Shown piece by piece: positions 53,963-63,215 of a stretch of 64,000 bases of DNA; the stretch's first letter is position 1; each line of letters opens with the position of its first letter. The DNA comes from Chloroflexota bacterium. GTDB taxonomy: Bacteria; Chloroflexota; Anaerolineae; Aggregatilineales; Phototrophicaceae. The notes under the pieces are model-generated. The model did no database searches and had not been told where the DNA came from. It saw nothing but the letters and a program-made list of their open reading frames with translations. The position numbers and the translations under genes were made by a program. The stretch lies in contig JAIUNI010000019.1 in the NCBI GenBank assembly GCA_020161935.1, positions 1-64,000 of the forward strand. Direction: 5' to 3'.

Positions 53963-54724
53963 TTAGCTCGCTGTTGCCGTCGCCGTTGGTGTTCGGGTAG
54001 CAGGGCGGCTGGTCGGCGTGCGGGTGGGTGTTGGGGTACGCGGCTTCGGCGTGTTGGTGGCACGCGGCGTGGCGGTTGCCGGTTTCGCGGTTGCCGTTGG
54101 AGGTTTCGGTGTGGCCGACGGACGCGGTGTGCGAGTGGCGGTCAGTGTTGCAGTCGCGGTGTTGGTGGGCGTGTTTGTAGAGGTCGCGGTCGCCGTAAAG
54201 GTGGGCGTGTTGGTCGCGGTTGGGGTGTTCGTCGGCGTATGCGTAGAAGTGGGCGTGTTGGTTGGTGTATGCGTTGCCGTCGCCGTGGGTGTCGCGGTCG
54301 GGGTGCGGGTGGGTGTTGGGGTACGGGTGGGTGTGGCGGTCGGGGCGTAAAACTCGGTGAGATCAATCGTCGGCACGATCTGGTCGCTGCCGACGATATG
54401 CGCGATGGTGTCCGAAATCCACGCCTGTGTGCCATCCTCAAGCTCGACCAGATACCATAGCTGTGTGTTATGGTAAGCCACGCCGTAGACGGGCAACTGT
54501 TGACCTAAGGTGACGAACCCGACCCGCTTGCTGTCAAACCCCGGTTCGTCGCGCAGGATGCCGGTTTGCACCTCGACCACCAGCAGCATAGGTGTGGGTG
54601 TCATCGTCGGGGCTTTCTGGTTTTGGTTCGATGCATCGGAAAGCCCTTGCGGTAAGATCGTGAACGTCAATACGACACCCGCAAAAACCCCCAAGATCAT
54701 GAGCAGCAATCTGTTTTTGGACAT
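53963..54724 (-). CDS. Exported SH3-like domain protein with Thr/Pro-rich tail (paralogue)
   Basis: A 253-residue protein from the ATG at 54724. A signal anchor (about 5-24) precedes an SH3-like domain (about 48-125) containing LRDEPGFDSKRVGF and AWISDTIAHIV. The tail of about 120 residues is built from Thr-Pro and Ala-Thr units. It shares the LPQGLSDASN junction and domain order with the gene at 52727, so it arose by duplication. In-frame GTG starts occur upstream. Confidence 0.85.
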   Translation of the reverse strand: MSKNRLLLMILGVFAGVVLTFTILPQGLSDASNQNQKAPTMTPTPMLLVVEVQTGILRDEPGFDSKRVGFVTLGQQLPVYGVAYHNTQLWYLVELEDGTQAWISDTIAHIVGSDQIVPTIDLTEFYAPTATPTRTPTPTRTPTATPTATATHTPTNTPTSTHTPTNTPTATNTPTFTATATSTNTPTNTATATLTATRTPRPSATPKPPTATAKPATATPRATNTPKPRTPTPTRTPTSRPATRTPTATATAS

Positions 54725-54773
54725 CACACCCACCCTTGCGACCGTCAGGAACCGGATAAACTGTTTCTCTAAT

Positions 54774-55334
54774 TTACTGCCCGTTCACCCATACTGGCAA
54801 ATGACCGAGGGCGATAATATCGGACCACGCGGCGCGGTCGCCTTCGGTGAAGATCGCAGCTTCAGCGACGACTTCGGCCCCCGCCTTGCCGAGAATGAGC
54901 CGCATCCCCTGTAAAGTGCTGCCGGTTGAGATGACATCATCAATCACAGCGACACGCTTGCCGGCGATCAGTTCGCGGTCTTTTTCGTCGAGGTACAGTG
55001 TTTGCGGTTCGCCGGTGGTGATGCTCAGGGTTTCGGATTGCAGTGCGTCACCCATATACGGCTTGAGCGACTTCCGCAGCACGACATAGGGGCGGTTGCC
55101 CAATTTGGCGGAAACCGCGTGCGCCAGCGGGATGCTTTTCGCCTCGGCGGTCACAAGGATGTCGGGATTTTTCGCGGCAATCAACGGCGCGAGTTCGCGG
55201 CTGACGGCTTCGACAAATTCGGTGTCGCCGAGGATGTTCAAAATGGCGATTTGCACCCCCGGCTTGATCTCGAACTTTCGCAGTTCGCGTTTGATCCCTG
55301 CCACCTGAACCGCGAACGTCTCGTATGCTGTCAT
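54774..55334 (-). CDS. Phosphoribosyltransferase, adenine/xanthine type
   Basis: A 186-residue purine phosphoribosyltransferase. The PRPP-binding loop AVIDDVISTGSTL is at about residues 129-141, and hood or base segments TAEAKSIPLAHAVS and VVLRKSLKPYM are present. It resembles adenine phosphoribosyltransferase most, but xanthine or a regulatory role (PurR-like) cannot be excluded. It is 47 bases downstream of the VWA-FHA gene. Confidence 0.9.
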   Translation of the reverse strand: MTAYETFAVQVAGIKRELRKFEIKPGVQIAILNILGDTEFVEAVSRELAPLIAAKNPDILVTAEAKSIPLAHAVSAKLGNRPYVVLRKSLKPYMGDALQSETLSITTGEPQTLYLDEKDRELIAGKRVAVIDDVISTGSTLQGMRLILGKAGAEVVAEAAIFTEGDRAAWSDIIALGHLPVWVNGQ

Positions 55335-55381
55335 ACTGGCTTTCCCCTAATGGCTCATAACTGCGTTGATAAAAGTGTCAC

Positions 55382-56986
55382 TTAGTCGTGATCGTGGAAA
55401 ATGATCTGCTCATAGCCGACGCGCACCACATCGCCCACGCTCAGGTAATGCGGCTCGCTGATGCGGACTTCGTTCACATAGGTGCCGTTGGTGCTGCCCA
55501 AGTCCTCCACGATCAGGCGGTCGTTTTCGCGGCGAACCTGTGCATGAAAGCGTGAGACATTTTTTGCGTCCAGCACCAGTTCATTTTGCGGCGCACGCCC
55601 CATCCGCATGAGTTCGCCTTTCAGTGGCATCGTTTGCTCACGCCACGTAATCGCAATCGGCGTAACCCCCGGTTTCTGCTCGGCGGTGGGCGTTTGCAGA
55701 ATGCGTTCCACCTCCCGCGACCGCAGTGATAGCGTGCTTTCATGGCGGTCGGTCATGGTGTAAATGGCCTGTGTCGCCATCATTTTACGGCTGCGGCTGT
55801 CGTAAAATTCCTCGCCACGCTGCATCTCGGTTGCCTGTTGCAGCAGGACTTCATGTTCATCCACCAATTCGCGGTGGATGATTTGCGAGTCTTCAATAGC
55901 GTTGGCGGCCAGCTTAAGGATCTGGGAAGCACGATTGTACTCGCCTTTATCCGCCGCCGCGACGGCATCCCGCCGCGCCCGTGCCGCTTGCAGCAGGAGG
56001 ACGCTCCGGCGAACTTCGGGATTGCTCTCGACATCGGCATCCTGCGGGGCGACATTGACCACAATCGGCATATCGACAATCTGATGCTGGCTGCCTACAT
56101 CGGTGATCTCGTCATATTCAAACCGCAGCCGCGCGATTTCGCACTCGCCGATGTCATTGAGTGCCGGAATGGATAATTCGAGCAGCAGGGTTTTGACCTC
56201 GCTGCCGTACACATCGCCCAAGCTGAACGAGACGCGCTTGCCGTCGCTGTGCATGTTGTAGGCGTTAAGCTGGTTGATGGTGGAGATGTGGTCGGTCATT
56301 TCGACGCTGACGGTCAGGTTTTGCCCGACGACATTCAGCAGGTCGCGGAGTTCTTCTTTGAAGATAGTGGGGGTGACTTCAGGACTTTCGATGAAGTAGA
56401 ACGCGCCGCCGCCCGCGTCCGCCATCGCGATGAGGAGGTCTTCGTTGAAGTCCGAACCTAAGCCCATCGTGGTGGTGATGACCTTGCCCTGCCGCTTCTG
56501 CTTCGCCAGCGCGATCAACTGCTCGGCATGAGTGACACCGCGGTTGGCGAGGCCATCGGTCATCAGGATAACACGGTTGATGTTGTCGTCGGTGACCGCT
56601 TCCTCGACCCACTTGCAGCCTTCCAGCCAGCCGCCGCTGAGGTTGGTCATGCCGCTGGCTTTGATGCCGTTCAAGCGCTGGTTGATCGCGTCTTTTTCGG
56701 TGACGGCGCTGGGTGGGATGAGCGTGGAAACCTGTTCGTTATACAGCACGACCGAAAGCGTGTCATTCCCTGTCAGGTGCTGCACCAAAAACTGCGCGGC
56801 TTGGCGAGTGTATTCCAGCTTGTTACCGGCCATCGACCCGCTGCGGTCAAGGACGAGGCTGATGTTCAGCGGTCGGCGCTTATGCGGATCAGAGGCCGAG
56901 TTGGATACCAACCGTGCCATTAAATACAGTTTTTGAGGACGCTCAACCGTCAAGACATCATAATCGAGCGCGAAATCCGCTTTCAT
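55382..56986 (-). CDS. VWA-FHA domain protein
   Basis: A 534-residue protein. The von Willebrand A domain has an intact MIDAS (Asp47, Ser49, Ser51 in LDRSGSMAG) and MTDGLANRG further on. A helical middle follows. The C-terminal FHA domain (about 455-525) shows GRAPQNELVLDAKNVSRFHA and EDLGSTNGTYVN, so it can bind phosphothreonine. No signal peptide is visible. Its job may be as an assembly or phospho-signalling partner. The neighbours are a PRTase and an ABC ATPase. Confidence 0.93.
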   Translation of the reverse strand: MKADFALDYDVLTVERPQKLYLMARLVSNSASDPHKRRPLNISLVLDRSGSMAGNKLEYTRQAAQFLVQHLTGNDTLSVVLYNEQVSTLIPPSAVTEKDAINQRLNGIKASGMTNLSGGWLEGCKWVEEAVTDDNINRVILMTDGLANRGVTHAEQLIALAKQKRQGKVITTTMGLGSDFNEDLLIAMADAGGGAFYFIESPEVTPTIFKEELRDLLNVVGQNLTVSVEMTDHISTINQLNAYNMHSDGKRVSFSLGDVYGSEVKTLLLELSIPALNDIGECEIARLRFEYDEITDVGSQHQIVDMPIVVNVAPQDADVESNPEVRRSVLLLQAARARRDAVAAADKGEYNRASQILKLAANAIEDSQIIHRELVDEHEVLLQQATEMQRGEEFYDSRSRKMMATQAIYTMTDRHESTLSLRSREVERILQTPTAEQKPGVTPIAITWREQTMPLKGELMRMGRAPQNELVLDAKNVSRFHAQVRRENDRLIVEDLGSTNGTYVNEVRISEPHYLSVGDVVRVGYEQIIFHDHD

Positions 56987-57004
56987 GCCGAAAAAATCCC
57001 ATCC

Positions 57005-57136
57005 ATGTGCCAGAATATTACGTATTGTATTTTAATCTATTCCACCATTGTGTCTACCGTCATCGGCGTTGTTCTGCTGATTTGGTTAGAAGCGGCTTTA
57101 GATTTTCCAACACGCATATCAGGCATGTTTTGTTAA
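57005..57136 (+). CDS. Possible small membrane protein
   Basis: A 43-codon frame beginning ATG TGC at 57005 and stopping at 57136 lies between the VWA-FHA and ABC ATPase genes. The product would have one membrane helix (ILIYSTIVSTVIGVVLLIWL). The start lacks a clear ribosome binding site, so this is uncertain. Confidence 0.25.
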   Translation: MCQNITYCILIYSTIVSTVIGVVLLIWLEAALDFPTRISGMFC

Positions 57137-57834
57137 TGTGCCGGTACCACTCCGTTAACCAATGTACCGTCGACTAAGGTTAAAACACGGTCAGTTTGCT
57201 GGGCGATTGCCGGATCGTGCGTCACGATAACCACGGTCGTCCCGGCCTGTTGGCGAATGTCGCGCAGCGTTTGCATGACCATAGCGCCGGACTCGCTGTC
57301 GAGGTTTCCCGTCGGCTCGTCAGCGAGGAGCAGGGGAGGATTGTTCGCGAGCGCACGGGCGATTGCCACACGCTGCTGCTGACCGCCGGAAAGCTCCGAA
57401 GGGCGGTGGCGCAAACGGTCTTTCAATCCTAGTGTAGTCAAGAGTTCTTTAGCCCGCTTATCTGGGTTAAATTTCGGTTTGTGCGCGAATTGAATGGGCA
57501 GTGCGACATTCTCCAGCGCCGTCAAGGTTGGGATGAGGTTAAAAAATTGGAATATAAATCCGATCTTTTCGTTACGGATTTCGGTGAGGTTGTCTTCGCT
57601 CATCCGGCTAATGTCCACACCGTCGATCTCAATCGTGCCGCGTGTAGGCGTATCCAAACCGCCGATGAGGCCGAGCAGCGTACTTTTACCGCTGCCGGAT
57701 GGCCCGATGATGCCCACCATTTCACCAGCGTAAATTTCCATATCCACGCCCCGCAGCGCATGGACGGTATATTTGCCGAGGGGTAATTCTTTGACGACAC
57801 CTTGCGTACGGATAACCGCGTGTTGTACGGACAT
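57133..57834 (-). CDS. ABC transporter ATP-binding protein, MacB/LolD-like
   Basis: A 233-residue ATPase. Walker A is GPSGSGKST (44-52), then FNLIPTLTALENV, the signature LSGGQQQR, Walker B LLLADEP and the His switch IVTHD. The length and the absence of membrane helices fit the MacB/LolD/FtsE class. No permease gene is adjacent, which is unusual. The start at 57834 has AGGAG upstream; earlier in-frame ATGs exist at 57852 and 57882. Confidence 0.93.
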   Translation of the reverse strand: MSVQHAVIRTQGVVKELPLGKYTVHALRGVDMEIYAGEMVGIIGPSGSGKSTLLGLIGGLDTPTRGTIEIDGVDISRMSEDNLTEIRNEKIGFIFQFFNLIPTLTALENVALPIQFAHKPKFNPDKRAKELLTTLGLKDRLRHRPSELSGGQQQRVAIARALANNPPLLLADEPTGNLDSESGAMVMQTLRDIRQQAGTTVVIVTHDPAIAQQTDRVLTLVDGTLVNGVVPAH

Positions 57835-58027
57835 TCCACTTTTCTCCTGCATTCGTGATGTGTAACTGCTATCTGTACGCATGGCGTGCGTGTGGGTTGC
57901 ACAGGGGCAGCGGAGCCAAAATCAACGTTCTGCGCTGCTTCTCATGACGTATTCATCTTTGATTGTTACATTATTCACAATTAAGTCTGTGGCAATTTCA
58001 AGTTGCTCATCAAGGAGGGCAAACTCG

Positions 58028-58522
58028 ATGACGAGCCAATCGCTTAACCAACAGTTCGAGCGCATAGATCATCGTATCACAAATTGGATGGCGCGTAATG
58101 GGGTTACGCTGCTCCGCATGAGCGTCGGCATCGTTTTTCTGTGGTTTGGTGTGTTGAAGTTCATTCCCGGCCTTAGCCCTGCGGATGAATTAGCGACTCG
58201 TACCATTTCCGTGTTGTCGTTCGAGATTGTCCCGCCGGTCGTTTCGCGTCCGGTACTGGCCGCGTGGGAATGTTTAATCGGGTTAGGTTTAATTACGGGG
58301 TTGTTTATGCGGGTGACGCTGCTGCTATTATTCATGCAAATGCTCGGCACCATCATGCCGCTGGTGCTGTTCCCCGCTGAAACATGGAAAACCTTCCCGA
58401 CTGTGCCGACGCTGGAAGGGCAGTACATCCTGAAGAATATGGTGCTGGTGACGGCGGCTATCGTGATTGGGGCTACGGTACGCGGCGGTGGCCTAACCGC
58501 AGACCCCATCAAACGAAAGTGA
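58028..58522 (+). CDS. DoxX/YkgB-like membrane protein
   Basis: A 164-residue protein with four membrane helices. The opening LLRMSVGIVFLWFGVLKF and the AWECLIGLGLITGLFMR middle are typical of DoxX-type or DUF417 proteins. The function is unknown; family members are linked to redox or respiratory membranes. The ATG at 58028 has AAGGAGGG ten bases upstream. Confidence 0.85.
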   Translation: MTSQSLNQQFERIDHRITNWMARNGVTLLRMSVGIVFLWFGVLKFIPGLSPADELATRTISVLSFEIVPPVVSRPVLAAWECLIGLGLITGLFMRVTLLLLFMQMLGTIMPLVLFPAETWKTFPTVPTLEGQYILKNMVLVTAAIVIGATVRGGGLTADPIKRK

Positions 58523-58540
58523 ACTTGGATGACACCACAA

Positions 58541-58993
58541 TCAGGTGCGTGTTATCCGTTCGCTCATCGCGATAAACGCCATCATGATGTCGGATACCGT
58601 GATGATACCGACCAGCGTTTCGTCACGCATGACGGGCAGGCAGCTAATATGCCGTGACAGCATGAGTCGCGCGGCATCTTCGGCGGTTGCTTCCGGCGCG
58701 ATGACGACTGGCGCGGGACTCATAATCATGCGAGCGTACAGATGGTTGACCAGTTCTTGGTCTTGCCACCGTTCTCGCATGATATACGGTGAGTTCATGG
58801 CGAGTCGGCAGTCGCGGTCGCTGATAATACCGATCAAGTGGTTTTCGCTACTCAGTACCGGCACGTGATGGCAGCTCAACTGCTCCATCAGGTCAAGGAC
58901 TTCGCGTAATGTACTGTGTAACCGCACCGAAGCAGGGCGTTCGGTCATAATATCGGATACGTTCATCTTACCCATACCTTTGTCATCTGACAC
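58541..58993 (-). CDS. Two-CBS-domain protein (first)
   Basis: A 150-residue protein made of a tandem CBS pair (Bateman module), with VSDIMTERP opening the first unit and IITVSDIMMAF closing the second. It probably senses adenosine nucleotides. Starts at 58993, 58975 or 58966 are possible. It is part of a run of CBS and USP genes. Confidence 0.9.
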   Translation of the reverse strand: MSDDKGMGKMNVSDIMTERPASVRLHSTLREVLDLMEQLSCHHVPVLSSENHLIGIISDRDCRLAMNSPYIMRERWQDQELVNHLYARMIMSPAPVVIAPEATAEDAARLMLSRHISCLPVMRDETLVGIITVSDIMMAFIAMSERITRT

Positions 58994-59023
58994 TTACTGC
59001 CCTAATCGTCTGTCTATCCGCAT

Positions 59024-59467
59024 TTATGATATGGTTTTGCTGGTTGTTTCTTGCTGGACGATCATTCTGAAAATGTCGGACTCGGTTAACACACCAACGA
59101 GTTCCCCCGCGTCGTCCACAACTGGCAACCCACCTATTTTATAATCCAACATCAATTTGGCCGCATCGGTCATTCGACTATTCATCCCAATTGTAATAAC
59201 TTCGTGGGTCATAATCTTTTCGACGATCAACTGCGAAACAAGATAATTCAGTTCCCAGATGCTCAGGGTCGTCGCGTCCGATGGTTTGGCCTCGCGTATG
59301 TCGCCAGAGGTAACAATGCCTAATATGTGATTGTTCTCATTCACGACCACTAACCGGCGTACCTGCTGCTGCCGCATCACTTCATGGGCATAATTGATCG
59401 GCGCATCCTGTCGAATTGTTAAAGCGGGCTTACTCATCCACTCATGAACCAAAACTTTGTTAAGCAT
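59024..59467 (-). CDS. Two-CBS-domain protein (second)
   Basis: A 147-residue tandem CBS protein: MSKPALTIRQD and HILGIVTSGDIR in the first unit, and IMTHEVITIG and LVGVLTESDIFRM in the second. AAGGAGG lies just upstream of two adjacent ATGs; the second (59467) has better spacing. It lies between the USP gene and the other CBS gene, separated from the USP gene by a terminator. Confidence 0.92.
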   Translation of the reverse strand: MLNKVLVHEWMSKPALTIRQDAPINYAHEVMRQQQVRRLVVVNENNHILGIVTSGDIREAKPSDATTLSIWELNYLVSQLIVEKIMTHEVITIGMNSRMTDAAKLMLDYKIGGLPVVDDAGELVGVLTESDIFRMIVQQETTSKTIS

Positions 59468-59601
59468 CATTGTCCTCCTTCCGACGGTTATATCTTTACG
59501 GTAATTCCAATCCACCGTATGACGTACTACTAAACATAATGATTTCGGGATGACGAACGTATGCGTACACGGGAAGCAAGGATTGCTAAACGCTTGACAT
59601 A

Positions 59602-59639
59602 AAAAACACCCCGACGGCCTCGCGGCTGCCGGGGTGTCC
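59602..59639 (-). terminator. Intrinsic terminator of the USP gene
   Basis: ACACCCCGGCAGC...GCCGTCGGGGTGT read on the minus strand with one mismatch, followed by TTTTTTAT. Confidence 0.88.
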
Positions 59640-59657
59640 ACACCCATATGACCGAGG

Positions 59658-60149
59658 TTAGTTAATCGTTTCCGCCGTTTTTGCCGGTTTCTGCACTTTG
59701 GCGGGCTGCTTGCTCGGCACAACGAACACCGGGCAAACCTTTGCTTCTAGGACTTTGCTCGTTACGCTGCCGAACAGGAAACGGCTGATGCCTGACCGTC
59801 CGTGGGTGGACATCACAATCGCGTCCACATGCTGTTTTTCGGCAATGTCGGTGATGACCGTCGCCGCGTCGCCCAGCTTGACTTCCTGCCGGACGGCGTA
59901 ACCCTCTTTAATCAGGTCTTTTGCCACGCCTTCGACGTAATGCTTGGCGTAGGGCAGCAGTTCGTTCTTGGTGGTTTCGTAGTTGGGCGCGGTCACCGCC
60001 GGATAATATCCGTAAACCAGCATATCAGGGGTTTCAACCGCACACACCAGTGTGATCTTGCCATTCGGTGCGACAACATCCAGCGCGTGCTTGAGTGCAT
60101 CCTCCGCCAAAGGTGAGCCGTCTAACGGTACGAGTACATGGTTTAACAT
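59658..60149 (-). CDS. Universal stress protein (UspA family)
   Basis: A 163-residue USP with the ATP-binding pattern GRSGISRFLFGSVTS (G-2x-G-9x-G-S/T) and the opening VLVPLDGSPLAEDAL. It ends with a lysine/alanine-rich tail. It probably binds ATP and acts in stress or energy status signalling with the CBS proteins nearby. Confidence 0.94.
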   Translation of the reverse strand: MLNHVLVPLDGSPLAEDALKHALDVVAPNGKITLVCAVETPDMLVYGYYPAVTAPNYETTKNELLPYAKHYVEGVAKDLIKEGYAVRQEVKLGDAATVITDIAEKQHVDAIVMSTHGRSGISRFLFGSVTSKVLEAKVCPVFVVPSKQPAKVQKPAKTAETIN

Positions 60150-60320
60150 GCTTACGTCCCTCCCAAATCCTGTGTTACCGATCTACCTTCATTCTATGTC
60201 TCACGGACTTTACGCCCTAGTATCATGTGTCACTATCCGGCTAGGGCATTGGACACTACGCAGGTTTGGGGCTTCATCTTTAGACTCAAGATAGAACATC
60301 GTGTTCGAAAGGGTAACATT

Positions 60321-61637
60321 ATGAGTTGGAAAGATAAGATTGTTTCTGCCGAAGCTGCTGCTGGACAAGTGAAATCGGGTCAACGCCTCTTTTTGACCGG
60401 AAACTGCTCCACACCCCAGCGTTTCCTTGCCGCCTTGCGGGATCGTGCGTCTGAACTGCGGGGGGTGGAAATCATCCAACTGCTTGACCTCGGCGCGGGC
60501 GATTACATTACCGCAACGATGGCCGAACACATTCGCATCAACAGCCTGTTCATCAGCGGTAAGGTTCGGCAGGCAGTCAATGCGGGTATGGCGGACTTTA
60601 CACCCGTTTTTCTCTCGGATATTCCGCACTTGTTTACATCAGGCCGCTTGGTGTTGGATGTCGCGGTGATCCATGTTAGCCCGCCGGACGCACACGGCTA
60701 CTGCTCATATGGGGTAGAAGTGGGCGTGACCAAGAGCGCTGCGGAAAGCGCGGGCATCATCATCGCCGAAGTGAATCCCAACATGCCGCGCACCCTCGGC
60801 GACAGCTTCATCCACGTCAGCCAGATTGACTACTTCATCGAAGTCGATTACCCGCTGCCGGAAGTTCTCCCTGAACCTCCATCACCCGTACAGGAAAAGA
60901 TTGCCTCGTACATCGCGGAACTGATTCCAGATGCCGCCACGCTCCAAACTGGTATCGGTGGCATTCCCGATGCGGTGCTGCGCCGGTTAACGGGACATAA
61001 AAACCTCGGCATTCACACCGAACTCTTTTCAGATGGCGTGATGCAAATGATCGAGGCGGGGGTTATCACCTGCGCCTCCAAGTCGCTCCATCCCGGTAAA
61101 GTGGTGTCGGGCTTTGTGATCGGTACCCGCCAACTTTACCAGTACATCCACGATAATCCGGTCTTTGAACTCCACCCCACCGAGTACGTCAATGATCCCT
61201 TTGTCATCGCGCAGAATGAACGCATGATCTCGATCAACTCGGCGCTGGAAGTCGATCTAACGGGGCAGGTTTGTGCCGATAGCATCGGGCCGAAGTTCTA
61301 CTCCGGTGTTGGCGGTCAGGTGGATTTTGTGCGTGGGGCATCCCGCAGTCATGGTGGGAAGTCGTTCATTGCCCTTGCCAGCACGGCGAAAGACAACACC
61401 ATCAGCCGCATCACCGCTACGCTGAAACCGGGTGCGGGTGTAACCACCTCGCGCAATGATGTGCATTTCATCGTCACCGAGTTTGGTGTTGCAGACCTGT
61501 ACGGACGCTCAATTAGCGAACGGGTGCAAGCGCTGGTCAATATCGCTCACCCCAACTTCCGTGATGAACTGATGGCTTATGCCCGCGCTCAGAATTATGT
61601 CGGGCAAGTGTACAGCATGAGCGCTGTTCCAGCCTGA
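60321..61637 (+). CDS. Acetyl-CoA hydrolase/transferase family CoA-transferase
   Basis: A 438-residue class I-like CoA-transferase, related to 4-hydroxybutyrate CoA-transferase and acetyl-CoA hydrolase. The catalytic glutamate is Glu234 in IHTELFSDGV. GIGGIPDAVL and the GGQVDFVRGA segment match the family's CoA sites. The physiological acyl acceptor cannot be fixed. The ATG at 60321 has AAAGGG upstream. Confidence 0.92.
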   Translation: MSWKDKIVSAEAAAGQVKSGQRLFLTGNCSTPQRFLAALRDRASELRGVEIIQLLDLGAGDYITATMAEHIRINSLFISGKVRQAVNAGMADFTPVFLSDIPHLFTSGRLVLDVAVIHVSPPDAHGYCSYGVEVGVTKSAAESAGIIIAEVNPNMPRTLGDSFIHVSQIDYFIEVDYPLPEVLPEPPSPVQEKIASYIAELIPDAATLQTGIGGIPDAVLRRLTGHKNLGIHTELFSDGVMQMIEAGVITCASKSLHPGKVVSGFVIGTRQLYQYIHDNPVFELHPTEYVNDPFVIAQNERMISINSALEVDLTGQVCADSIGPKFYSGVGGQVDFVRGASRSHGGKSFIALASTAKDNTISRITATLKPGAGVTTSRNDVHFIVTEFGVADLYGRSISERVQALVNIAHPNFRDELMAYARAQNYVGQVYSMSAVPA

Positions 61638-61642
61638 GAAAT

Positions 61643-61671
61643 AAAAACCGGGCATCAACAGATGTCCGGTT
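61643..61671 (-). terminator. Intrinsic terminator of the sigma factor gene
   Basis: Read on the minus strand ACCGGACATC...GATGCCCGGT is followed by TTTTATTT, 35 bases past the sigma gene stop. It may also affect the converging CoA-transferase transcript. Confidence 0.75.
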
Positions 61672-61705
61672 GTGATGATCTATTCGGTTGTATGTAGCCG
61701 ATAAC

Positions 61706-62884
61706 CTAGCCGAGATAATCGCGCAAGTTCAACGCCAAACGCGGGTGACGCAGGCTGCGAAGTGCTTCCTTTTCCAGTTGGCGGATGCGTTCGCGGCTCA
61801 GGCCAAACTTGTTGGCGATTTCTTCCAACGTGTGCGGTTCACCACCACCGAGGCCGAAGCGCAGGCGCAAGATGTGACTCTGGCGCGGGGTGAGTTCGCT
61901 TAACACTTCTTCGATTGTCTCTTGCAGCAGGTGCTGGGTTGCCGATTCAACAGGGCTGGGCGAGTCTTGGTCTTCAATAAAATCGCCAAACTCGCTGTCA
62001 CCATCGTCGCCGACCGGACGTTCCAGCGCAATCGCATGTTGGCTGGCATCCATCATACCGCGCACACTGTCTGCCGGTAAATCCATCTCCGAAGCAATTT
62101 CTTCTGGTGACGGACGGCGGCCCAACGACTGCTCAAGATTTTGAGCGGTGCGGTACATTTGGCGGATGCGTTCAGTCATGTGCAGGGGGATGCGGATGGT
62201 GCGGGTCTTTTGGGCGAGGGCGCGAGTGATCGCTTGGCGAATCCACCACGTTGCGTAGGTGCTGAAGCGGTTCCCACGTTTGTAGTCGTACTTATCGACC
62301 GCACGCATCAACCCCACGTTACCCTCTTGGATGAGGTCGGGGAAGGGGAGTCCCTGTCCCATGTAGCGCTTGGCGATGCTCACGACGAGGCGGGTATTCG
62401 CACGACCGAGGTGTTCACGTGCCATCTGGCCTTCTTCCACCAGACGTTCCATGTGCCCTACCCACGAGTCGCCGTTCAATTCGCGTGACCCCGCACGGTT
62501 CATCGCACGACGGCCTTCTTTGCCCATCTCGATCCGCTTCGCCAGCTCAATTTCTTCCTGAGCCGTCAGCAGCGGTTCTTGAGCCATCTGCCGGAAGTAC
62601 AACCCGACCGGATCATCAGCCGACACCGCGTTGATGTCGCCCACACCCGGATCATGCGGCAGTTCCTCAGGCTCGAACTCCATCTCGATCTCCTCGGCCA
62701 TCACCGCCCCGCCGCGCAGCGACGGTTCGCTTTCCTGCCGAACTTCTACTCCCATTTCATCCAATTCAAATAGGAGGTTTTCTACCGTGTTTGCGTCTTC
62801 TCCTTCTTCATCTAGTAACTCAAGGACATCATCGAACGTCAGATAACCCCGCTGGTCGGCCCGGTTCATCAGTTCTTGTATCAA
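61706..62884 (-). CDS. Primary RNA polymerase sigma factor (SigA/RpoD type)
   Basis: A 392-residue sigma-70 protein. A short region 1.1 starts the protein (LTFDDVLELLDEEGEDANTV). Region 1.2 is DPVGLYFRQMAQEPLL. Region 2 is QEGNVGLMRAVDKYDYKRG and RFSTYATWWIRQAI. Region 3 is IPLHMTERI, and region 4 is LRLRFGLGGGEPHTLEEIA with SRERIRQLEKEALR. This is the housekeeping class and not an alternative sigma. A 331-base AT-rich gap upstream (62885-63215) should carry its promoter; I see no gene there. Confidence 0.95.
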   Translation of the reverse strand: MIQELMNRADQRGYLTFDDVLELLDEEGEDANTVENLLFELDEMGVEVRQESEPSLRGGAVMAEEIEMEFEPEELPHDPGVGDINAVSADDPVGLYFRQMAQEPLLTAQEEIELAKRIEMGKEGRRAMNRAGSRELNGDSWVGHMERLVEEGQMAREHLGRANTRLVVSIAKRYMGQGLPFPDLIQEGNVGLMRAVDKYDYKRGNRFSTYATWWIRQAITRALAQKTRTIRIPLHMTERIRQMYRTAQNLEQSLGRRPSPEEIASEMDLPADSVRGMMDASQHAIALERPVGDDGDSEFGDFIEDQDSPSPVESATQHLLQETIEEVLSELTPRQSHILRLRFGLGGGEPHTLEEIANKFGLSRERIRQLEKEALRSLRHPRLALNLRDYLG

Positions 62885-63215
62885 CTTGGCACCCTCTTAA
62901 CGTACTTAGATGGTTAATTACTATTGACTGTTAAGATCATAACTATTTGTAATGTTTTTAACAATCACCTAAACGCCAATATTTTAGCATAGATTCATTC
63001 CGTTTGTGAATAAACCATTAATGAACACATGCGTAAGAAATTTGAAATTGGACTTAAAGGATTAAGATTTGGTAATGTAGGTACTTCGTAAATACTAAAT
63101 TTTTCCGAATTAGTGCTACACTTAGGTTTGCTCATGTTGCAAAGTTCTAATCTTTGAATATGATGAATGTATGATAATTTCATTACGCATACCCGCCCAC
63201 TATTAAGGTAATGAC
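62885..63215. other. AT-rich intergenic promoter region
   Basis: This separates the sigma factor and DnaB-like genes, which diverge. Runs such as TATTTTAGCATA near 62980 and TTGGTAATGTAG near 63070 may be promoter parts for either direction. No RNA gene, hairpin with T-tract or coding frame is convincing. Confidence 0.5.

Noticed and set aside
54018..54350. Gly/Val-rich plus-strand frame opposite the Thr/Pro stalk, and a similar one at 6168-6602
   Set aside because: Complement of Thr-Pro codon repeats always gives Val-Gly-rich frames; this is an artefact of the stalk sequence.
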